From Thermoleophilia bacterium (GTDB taxonomy: Bacteria > Actinomycetota > Thermoleophilia > Gaiellales > JAICJC01), in assembly GCA_025928435.1 (NCBI GenBank), contig JAICJM010000142.1, forward strand, positions 1 to 10,436: DNA of 10,436 nucleotides. The letters are read 5' to 3'. Below, piece after piece: positions 6,522-10,436 of the stretch. Position 1 is the stretch's first letter. Every line of letters begins with the position of its first letter. The translations under genes and the position numbers were made by a program. The notes under the pieces were generated by a model that saw only the letters and a program-made list of their open reading frames with translations, was not told the DNA's origin and made no database searches.

Positions 6522-6563
6522 GGGCCCTCCGATGCGAGCGGGCAGTGTCGCTCCGAAGGGCCC
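6522..6563. terminator. Long bulged inverted repeat between two minus-strand genes
   Basis: GGGCCCTCCG (6522-6531) pairs with CGAAGGGCCC (6554-6563) with one mismatch. Inside, GAGCG (6536-6540) pairs perfectly with CGCTC (6549-6553) around an 8-nt loop. The unpaired ATGC on one side makes a bulge. It lies 61 nt past the stop of the secreted protein gene and about 30 nt before the usp start region, so a Rho-type or structure-based terminator is plausible. There is no T-tract. The remaining bases of the 6491-6623 gap show no other gene. Confidence 0.45.
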
Positions 6564-6623
6564 GGCCGTCAGTGTGGTCCGTGGACGTGTGATCCGCGTG
6601 AGAGACCTGTGAGAACCGTCCGG

Positions 6624-7334
6624 CTAGGAGAACCGCCCCGGGAACTGGGCGATGATGCCCGTGCTCAGCATGTCCGCCATGCCGAGGATCTCGTGCTCGA
6701 CCATGTCGTAGGCGTGCACGCTCGCCGCGAACTTGCCGGTGAGCTCGGCGACCGCCTCGTTCGTGGTCAGCTTCAGATGGCGGTGCATCATCTGGCGCAG
6801 CCCCGCCGCCGCCCAGTGGTGCGGGTTGGCCGCATGCAGGAAGGCCGCGATCCGATTCGCGTTGGCGTACCAGGCCGCGTTGTCCCTGGCGAGCGCGGCC
6901 GAATTGCCCGACTTCACATCACCGAGGATCGCCACCGCGATCAGGATGTGCTGCCGCAGGAGCCCGGTCAGCCGGTGCCCGGCCGTTCGGCCGTAGAACG
7001 GGGCGACGGCAGCCCCGATATCGTGCTGGTTTCGCAGCAGCCGCGCCTCGGTGGCACCGAGGTCGGGGAGGTTCCCGGCGAAGGTCACGATCGCGAGCCG
7101 CGTCCAGGAGACATGCTGCTCCCACAGAACTCGCATCGCGTTGCGGAAGGCGAGCTGGCGGGCGGTGACCACCCCGCTCATGTCCATGGTCGCCGCGGCG
7201 TGCGATCCCCGCGCCGCCCGGTGGGTCTGCGCGTCGGCGGTCCTCCCGACGGCGATGCCGATCACGGCGGCCGCGACGAGCAGGCCGACCGCCATCGTCA
7301 GCCGGCGGCGGCCCCTTGGCCTGGCGTCCGTCAT
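6624..7334 (-). CDS. Secreted or membrane-anchored all-helical protein of unknown function
   Basis: This 236-residue protein begins with a signal peptide: basic residues RPRGRRR, a hydrophobic stretch at ~13-29, and a possible cleavage site after TADA (35). The mature part looks like a helical bundle and resembles, from memory, a widespread uncharacterised family with the features LWEQHVSWTRLAIV, PFYG, WYANANRIAAFL and a C-terminal MADMLSTGII-QFP. Histidines recur at similar places in the helices: His74, His129, His186 and His214. That could form a metal or haem site, but this is speculation. ATG 7334 is chosen over an upstream GTG at 7361 because AGGAAAGGA lies 7 nt before it. Its strong Shine-Dalgarno site differs from the leaderless genes nearby. 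The function is not known. Confidence 0.88.
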   Translation of the reverse strand: MTDARPRGRRRLTMAVGLLVAAAVIGIAVGRTADAQTHRAARGSHAAATMDMSGVVTARQLAFRNAMRVLWEQHVSWTRLAIVTFAGNLPDLGATEARLLRNQHDIGAAVAPFYGRTAGHRLTGLLRQHILIAVAILGDVKSGNSAALARDNAAWYANANRIAAFLHAANPHHWAAAGLRQMMHRHLKLTTNEAVAELTGKFAASVHAYDMVEHEILGMADMLSTGIIAQFPGRFS

Positions 7335-7387
7335 GTGCGCGTCCTTTCCTCGGGTGTTCACTGCCTGGACGATCTAGCGTCGGCCGG

Positions 7388-7440
7388 CGGCCGGTCCTTA
7401 CGTCCGGCCGTCAGGGGTAAGAACCCGCGCCCCCTGGACG
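7388..7440. promoter_or_regulatory. Nested dyads in the divergent intergenic region
   Basis: Between the secreted protein gene (start 7334, minus) and the small plus-strand gene there are three symmetric elements. CGGCCGG (7388-7394) pairs with CCGGCCG (7404-7410). CTTAC (7397-7401) pairs with GTAAG (7417-7421). CGTCAGGGG (7409-7417) matches CCCCTGGACG (7431-7440) with one bulged base. Overlapping dyads in a divergent region suggest operators or alternative RNA structures. I cannot name a regulator. Confidence 0.35.
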
Positions 7441-7492
7441 CAAACAGGGCATGAAGATCGTTTCCGGCTCACAGGGGGTGACGGAGGTCGAC

Positions 7493-7675
7493 GTGGCCGG
7501 GTGGCGGGAGCGGCGGCTCGAGGCGGCCGGGTTCGACGAGCGGACGGCGGTCATGCTCGCCGGCGACTGCGGGTTCGACCTGCACGGCCTCATCAACCTG
7601 GTCGAGGCCGGCTGCCCGCCCGATCTCGCGGTGCGGATCATGGCCCCGGTCGACCTGCGGGCGCGCCCTTGCTGA
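7493..7675 (+). CDS. Small conserved-looking protein of unknown function
   Basis: This is a 60-residue protein if started at GTG 7493, where GGAGG (7483-7487) sits 5 nt upstream. An in-frame ATG at 7451 would give 74 residues but has no well-spaced Shine-Dalgarno site. The sequence opens with AGWRERRLEAAGFDE and continues with GFDLHGLINLVEAGCPPDLAVRI, reading like a small helical protein with a UBA/HTH-like three-helix pattern. No catalytic motif is visible. The last codons overlap the -35 region of the sigma factor promoter, so it may be part of the same regulatory unit. Codon use matches the neighbours, which supports a real gene. Function is unknown. Confidence 0.6.
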   Translation: MAGWRERRLEAAGFDERTAVMLAGDCGFDLHGLINLVEAGCPPDLAVRIMAPVDLRARPC

Positions 7676-7697
7676 GCCGCCCGGCGCCCGATACGGT
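7669..7697 (+). promoter_or_regulatory. Promoter for leaderless sigma factor transcript
   Basis: TTGCTG (7669-7674) and TACGGT (7692-7697) are separated by exactly 17 nt. The -10 element ends 7 nt before GTG 7705. It looks like a housekeeping-type promoter rather than an ECF promoter, and its -35 lies within the end of the upstream small gene. Confidence 0.5.
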
Positions 7698-7704
7698 GGG
7701 GGGT

Positions 7705-8337
7705 GTGGAGCCGGCCCACGCAGCCGCCGCCGCGGAGCGCCCGCCGCTCGACCCGGACTCGCGCGCGTGGGTGCGCGGGCTCAGCCTCCCGAGCGGCGAG
7801 CGGGACGTCGACGTCGCCCGCCTGCACGCCTTTCTGCTCCGCGCCGCCCGCTTCGAGCTGGGACGCCGCCGCGCGGCGCTCCGCGACGTCCCGGCCGCCG
7901 AGCTCGACGACCTGGCGGTGCAGGCCGCCGACGACGCCCTGGTCGCGGTCATGCGCAAGCTGCCCACCTTCCGCGGCGACAGCCGGTTCACGACCTGGGC
8001 GGCCAAGTTCGCGATCCTCGAGGCGTCGGTGAAGGCGCGCGGCCGGGCCTGGCAGCACCGCGAGATCACGCTCGAGCCGGAGGCGTGGACGCGGCTCGCG
8101 CCGGCGGTCGCGGCCGCCGACCCCGACGAGGCCGAGCAGCTCCGGCTCATCGCCGCGGCGATCCGGGACGTCCTCAGCCCGCACCAGCGCGAGATCCTGG
8201 TCGCGGTCGCCCTGAACGACGTGCCGATCGACGTCCTGGCCGACCGCCTCCAGACCACCCGGGGGGCGCTCTACAAGACCCTCCACGACGCCCGTCGAAA
8301 CCTGCGTGCCCACCTCGCCCCGGAGGTCGAGTCTTGA
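7705..8337 (+). CDS. ECF-like RNA polymerase sigma-70 family factor
   Basis: This 210-residue protein has two sigma domains. Region 2 spans ~40-118 and includes the core-binding and -10 recognition stretch FRGDSRFTTWAAKFAI (89-104), very typical of ECF sigma factors. Region 4 spans ~145-205 and contains LSPHQREILVAVALNDVPI, then the helix-turn-helix LADRLQTTRGALYKTLHDARRNLRAHL. Region 3 is absent, as expected for ECF types. GTG 7705 is chosen because of the leaderless promoter 7 nt upstream. The stop overlaps the TTG start of the next gene (TTGA), a standard arrangement for a sigma factor and its anti-sigma factor. No ECF-type autoregulatory promoter (GGAAC) is seen before it. Confidence 0.9.
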   Translation: MEPAHAAAAAERPPLDPDSRAWVRGLSLPSGERDVDVARLHAFLLRAARFELGRRRAALRDVPAAELDDLAVQAADDALVAVMRKLPTFRGDSRFTTWAAKFAILEASVKARGRAWQHREITLEPEAWTRLAPAVAAADPDEAEQLRLIAAAIRDVLSPHQREILVAVALNDVPIDVLADRLQTTRGALYKTLHDARRNLRAHLAPEVES

Positions 8338-8591
8338 ACGAGCCCCCCACGGCGGACCGCCTCCTCGGCCCCGAGGGGCCCGAGCTCGGCTGCGACGAGT
8401 GCTTCGAGTACCTCGACCGCTACGTCGAGGCCGAGCTCGGGCACGAGTTCGCCCTCTGCCCGACCTGCGTGGGGCCGCAGGACTGCTCGCGCGCGCGCCA
8501 CTGCCTGGGCATGCGGGCGCACCTCGAGGGCTGCCCGGCCTGTGCCGAGGAGCATGCCAGCCTCCTCGCCCTGGCACAGCGCGAGCGCTAG
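8334..8591 (+). CDS. Cys-rich zinc-finger anti-sigma factor candidate
   Basis: This 85-residue protein starts at TTG 8334, with GGAGG (8322-8326) 7 nt upstream, and overlaps the sigma factor stop. The C-terminal part has the H-x3-C-x2-C motif of zinc anti-sigma domains (His63, Cys67, Cys70), and the N-terminal part has CDECFEYLDRYVEAEL, matching the start of that domain. No membrane helix follows, so it should be a soluble binding partner of the sigma factor. It carries eight cysteines (20, 23, 42, 45, 51, 57, 67, 70), more than the usual domain, from an insert containing CPTC and two single Cys. A thiol-redox or metal signal is plausible but unproven. The stop shares CTAG with the convergent gene. 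Confidence 0.75.
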   Translation: MNEPPTADRLLGPEGPELGCDECFEYLDRYVEAELGHEFALCPTCVGPQDCSRARHCLGMRAHLEGCPACAEEHASLLALAQRER

Positions 8592-8806
8592 CCGTCCAGG
8601 GCGTGGTACACGGCGAGGTCGGCCACGACCTCGGAGAGCACGTAATGGTCGTACCCCGGCTCGTCTGACTCCGGCGGCCCGGCGGGCGGCTGCTCGGTGG
8701 CGATCACGCCGCCCTCGACCCGCTCGATCCAGATGGACGTGGCAGGCGGCGTCGCCCAGTCGGCGACGAGCTGGCCGTCGAGAAACCCGCCGTGAAACCG
8801 CGCCAC
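8588..8806 (-). CDS. Small acidic protein of unknown function
   Basis: This 72-residue protein is read from GTG 8806; GTG 8809 just upstream would add one residue. GGGGGGAG on the minus strand lies 7 nt before 8806, a good Shine-Dalgarno site. It starts with ARFHGGFLDGQLVADW, similar in style to small actinobacterial and phage proteins with an HGGxxDGQ start, and ends with YDHYVLSEVVADLAVYHALDG. It is acidic and has no membrane helix. The much longer open frame upstream is read-through of non-coding strand and is not used. Its stop overlaps that of the anti-sigma gene. Function is unknown. Confidence 0.6.
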   Translation of the reverse strand: MARFHGGFLDGQLVADWATPPATSIWIERVEGGVIATEQPPAGPPESDEPGYDHYVLSEVVADLAVYHALDG

Positions 8807-8844
8807 CACTGATCTCCCCCCAGAGACGACTGCCTGATGCGGGA

Positions 8845-8873
8845 ATCGTACTGCGGGGCCTACTGCGCGTCCG
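8845..8873 (-). promoter_or_regulatory. Promoter for the small acidic protein gene
   Basis: On the minus strand CGGACG (8873-8868) and TACGAT (8850-8845) are 17 nt apart. Transcription from near 8838 would give a ~30-nt leader that carries the GGGGGGAG site. The -35 match is weak, the -10 is good. Confidence 0.4.
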
Positions 8874-8929
8874 GCAGATCCGGCTCGATGAGCGGCCGCG
8901 GCGAACATGCCTGGCCGGCGCGCCGGTGG

Positions 8930-8935
8930 TAGCGT
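8930..8935 (+). promoter_or_regulatory. -10 element for the GFA-family gene
   Basis: TAGCGT lies 42 nt before ATG 8978, leaving room for a leader of ~35 nt with the Shine-Dalgarno site AAGGGGG (8965-8971). No clear -35 was found. It is divergent from the promoter at 8845-8873. Confidence 0.35.
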
Positions 8936-8977
8936 TGCGGCGGGATCGTCCCACACCACTCGACAAGGGGGTTTGAG

Positions 8978-9361
8978 ATGAGTGAGACGCTCAAGGGAGC
9001 CTGCCTCTGCGGCAAGATCGAGTACGAGGTCACCGACCCTGAGGGCCTGGGCTACTGCCACTGCACGCGCTGCCAGCGCTGGACGGGCTCGAGCCTGGCG
9101 GGCGTGGTCGTCGCCAAGGAGAACTTCCACTTCACCAAGGGCGAGGACATGGTCACCCGCTACGAGAGCGAGTTCGCCCCCCGCAACTTCTGCAGCAACT
9201 GCGGGTCGAGCCTCTACGACGACCTCGGCGAGAAGTACTTCGTCGCCGCCGGCCTGATGCGCGAACTCGACATGGAGCCGAGCTTCCACCTCCAGGTGGC
9301 GTACAAGGCCGACTGGATGGAGGTCCCCGGGAACGCCCCGCAGTTCGCCGAAGGCGCCTAG
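8978..9361 (+). CDS. GFA/CENP-V family zinc protein
   Basis: This 127-residue protein has the full cysteine pattern of the glutathione-dependent formaldehyde-activating (GFA) fold. C-x-C is at 9-11 (CLCG), C-x-C-x2-C at 27-32 (CHCTRC), and C-x2-C at 72-75 (FCSNCG). These bind two zinc ions in the family. The family name comes from one member that helps glutathione react with formaldehyde; most members, probably this one too, have no proven reaction. ATG 8978 is supported by AAGGGGG ending 6 nt upstream. It stands alone, followed by a convergent gene 22 nt away. Actinomycetes often lack glutathione, so a role in formaldehyde detoxification should not be assumed. Confidence 0.92.
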   Translation: MSETLKGACLCGKIEYEVTDPEGLGYCHCTRCQRWTGSSLAGVVVAKENFHFTKGEDMVTRYESEFAPRNFCSNCGSSLYDDLGEKYFVAAGLMRELDMEPSFHLQVAYKADWMEVPGNAPQFAEGA

Positions 9362-9383
9362 CGCCGCCGGCCACGTCGAGCGG

Positions 9384-10229
9384 TCACGAGCACGCCCGTT
9401 CGGGCGTCAGCGGCGCCGTGCGCGGCCGGCCTGAACGTGTCCAGCGCGGGAGCACGACCGTGGTGAGGGTCCCTGCCGCGAGCGCCACGGCCGCGCCGGC
9501 GACGGCGTCGAGCAGGAAGTGGTTCGCGGTCGCGACGATCGAGAAGACGACGAGCCCCGGATAGAGCGCCCACACGCCGCGGATCCACCACCGCCGCGCG
9601 AGCACGACGCCTGAGACGCCGAAGATCAGGGCGTAGGCCGTGTGCAAGCTCGGCATCGCCGCGTAGGGATTTGCGAGCGACGCGATCGCCCCGGAATGGT
9701 GGTTGACGGCGGCGCCGTTGAGCGTGTCGGTGAAGCCCAGGCGCGGCAGCATCCGCGGCGGCGCCGTGGGGTAGGCGAGGTAGCCGATCAGCCCGATCGC
9801 GTCGGCGGCGATGACCGTGTTGCGGATCGTCGTGTAGCGGTCGGTGTGGCGCAGGTACGCCCACAGGAGGAACAGGAACGTGACCGTGAACTGGGCGTTG
9901 AAGTACGTCCAGTTGGCGATGTCCAGCACGATCCCGGGCGCGTGCAGCGCGAACCGCTGCACCGAGAGCTCGTGGAACATGCCGAGCGACCGCTCGGCGC
10001 CGACGACGCTGTGGGCATGCGCGAGCGCCGCTGGGCGGCCCCCGGTCGCCAGGACGCGCGAGAGCTCGTAGGCGATGTCGAACAGCGAGACGATCGCGAT
10101 CTGGCGCACGAGATCGAGCGGGCCGCGCGGCAGGACCGAGGCCGGCCGGGCCCGCTCCGTCGCGGCAGATCGGTGTCGGATGGCGACGCTCATCGGCGCA
10201 GCTTCGCGCGGGCGGCACAGCGCGGCCAT
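9384..10229 (-). CDS. PAP2 superfamily (Aur1-like) integral membrane protein
   Basis: This 281-residue protein has about six hydrophobic helices and the PAP2/Aur1-like triad: PTAPPRM (154-160), PSLHTA (193-198) and HFLLD (His237, Asp241). Proteins of this branch transfer or hydrolyse phospho-head groups of lipids; eukaryotic Aur1 makes inositol phosphorylceramide. The exact substrate here cannot be read from sequence. Conserved surroundings include ERSLGMFHEL and NWTYFNAQFTVTFLFLLWAYLRH. ATG 10229 gives the longest form; ATG 10193 (residue 13) is an alternative, and neither has a good Shine-Dalgarno site. It is distinct from the PAP2 part of the DgkA fusion, whose motif is PSGH. Confidence 0.88.
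   Translation of the reverse strand: MAALCRPREAAPMSVAIRHRSAATERARPASVLPRGPLDLVRQIAIVSLFDIAYELSRVLATGGRPAALAHAHSVVGAERSLGMFHELSVQRFALHAPGIVLDIANWTYFNAQFTVTFLFLLWAYLRHTDRYTTIRNTVIAADAIGLIGYLAYPTAPPRMLPRLGFTDTLNGAAVNHHSGAIASLANPYAAMPSLHTAYALIFGVSGVVLARRWWIRGVWALYPGLVVFSIVATANHFLLDAVAGAAVALAAGTLTTVVLPRWTRSGRPRTAPLTPERACS
9392..9407. terminator. Perfect hairpin at the end of two convergent genes
   Basis: ACGCCCG-TT-CGGGCGT is a perfect 7-bp inverted repeat with a 2-nt spacer. It lies 30 nt after the GFA-family stop and inside the last codons of the convergent PAP2-like gene. It could stop plus-strand transcription, but there is no T-tract and it may only reflect coding sequence. Confidence 0.3.
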
Positions 10230-10246
10230 CGTGCGAGCCCGAGTCA

Positions 10247-10265
10247 GGGGGTACGGGTAACCCCC
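10247..10265. promoter_or_regulatory. GGGGGT/ACCCCC hairpin in a divergent promoter region
   Basis: GGGGGT (10247-10252) and ACCCCC (10260-10265) form a perfect 6-bp stem with a 7-nt loop. It lies between the PAP2-like gene (minus) and a small plus-strand membrane protein gene, so it could be an operator or leader structure. No clear -10 element was found around it. Confidence 0.3.
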
Positions 10266-10285
10266 GTCTCTCGGGAGCGCCTCGG

Positions 10286-10384
10286 ATGGGCTCGAACGAA
10301 CAGCGAGCTGCCATGATCGCGATCGTCCTGGTCGTGCTGCTCGTCCTCGCCCTGCTCGGCGTCATCGGCCTCTCGTCGGACTGA
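10286..10384 (+). CDS. Small single-helix membrane protein (32 aa)
   Basis: ATG 10286 opens a 32-codon ORF ending at TGA 10382. GGGAG (10273-10277) sits 8 nt upstream, a usable Shine-Dalgarno site. The product has a short polar start (MGSNEQRAAM), one strongly hydrophobic helix of ~19 residues rich in Val, Leu and Ile, and the short tail SSD. Such proteins are often missed by gene finders. An internal ATG at 10313 would leave only the helix and tail. No homologue can be named. It is divergent from the PAP2-like gene. Confidence 0.5.
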   Translation: MGSNEQRAAMIAIVLVVLLVLALLGVIGLSSD

Positions 10385-10388
10385 GGTA

Positions 10389-10400
10389 GGGCGATCGCCC
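10389..10400. repeat. Perfect 12-bp palindrome GGGCGATCGCCC
   Basis: It begins 5 nt after the stop of the small membrane protein gene and 20 nt beyond the 3' end of the likely minus-strand tRNA. A 4-bp stem with a GATC loop is possible, too weak for a confident terminator. It may be a protein-binding site. Confidence 0.35.
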
Positions 10401-10419
10401 GCTGTCGCTGCGGTGGGAG

Positions 10420-10436
10420 TGCCGAAGGTGGGAGTC
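10420..10436 (-). tRNA. 3' end of a tRNA, probably tRNA-Leu (cut by window edge)
   Basis: Read on the minus strand the edge gives GACT, then CCCAC (3' side of the T stem), then CTTCGGC (3' side of a 7-bp acceptor stem), then A as discriminator. The GACT fits the end of a TTCGACT T-loop. The paired 5' acceptor would be GCCGAAG, as in many tRNA-Leu genes, and A is the normal Leu discriminator. CCA is not encoded. Only 17 nt are in view, so identity is tentative. Confidence 0.5.

Noticed and set aside
5943..7454. 503-codon open frame on the plus strand
   Set aside because: It runs opposite usp and the secreted protein gene, which have domain motifs, a signal peptide and proper start signals. 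Its own translation shows no domain.
8588..9289. Long 233-residue version of the small acidic protein
   Set aside because: The upstream part is antisense to the GFA-family gene. The Shine-Dalgarno site at GTG 8806 marks a better start.
8978..9361. Formaldehyde-detoxification system based on the GFA-family protein
   Set aside because: No partner dehydrogenase or hydrolase is adjacent, and most members of the family have no shown activity.
9358..10365. 335-codon minus-strand frame overlapping the PAP2-like gene
   Set aside because: Its product is mostly Arg/Ala/Gly-rich, while the other frame gives membrane helices with PSLH and HxxxD motifs.

Overview
The window is very GC-rich (roughly seventy percent by eye, G/C in most third codon positions). 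GTG and TTG starts are frequent and genes are packed with 4-nt overlaps. Several genes have a TAnnnT -10 element only 6-8 nt before the start codon, which suggests leaderless transcripts. Gene content and style fit a high-GC actinomycete, perhaps Thermoleophilia/Gaiellales; that lineage guess is inference. It looks chromosomal. I see no phage, transposase, CRISPR or defence genes.

Region 1 (1-4150, + strand) is the conserved phoH-ybeY-dgkA-cdd-era cluster for RNA processing, ribosome assembly and lipid/nucleoside salvage: the 3' end of phoH, ybeY, a DgkA-PAP2 fusion, cdd and era. A one-TM protein with a degenerate kinase-like cytoplasmic part and a Thr/Pro-rich outer tail is inserted between the fusion and cdd, with its own promoter.

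Region 2 (4184-6502) holds a TrpC-like (beta/alpha)8 protein that has lost the E-x-K catalytic motif. It is preceded by a possible 15-codon leader ORF carrying a TTA codon. Convergent to it is a usp-pfk pair on the minus strand; the phosphofructokinase carries the signature of pyrophosphate-dependent enzymes. The two convergent genes share a palindromic CTAG at their stops.

Region 3 (6503-8591) contains a bulged hairpin, a secreted all-helical protein of unknown function (minus strand), a divergent intergenic region with nested dyads, a 60-residue protein, and an ECF-type sigma factor overlapping a Cys-rich zinc-finger anti-sigma candidate.

Region 4 (8588-10436) has a 72-residue protein (minus), a GFA/CENP-V-fold protein (plus), a PAP2/Aur1-like membrane protein (minus), a 32-residue single-helix membrane protein (plus), and at the right edge what looks like the 3' end of a minus-strand tRNA, probably tRNA-Leu.

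No single new system is obvious. The best leads are the TrpC-like protein with its leader ORF, the kinase-like protein inside the era cluster, the secreted helical protein, and the sigma/anti-sigma pair.
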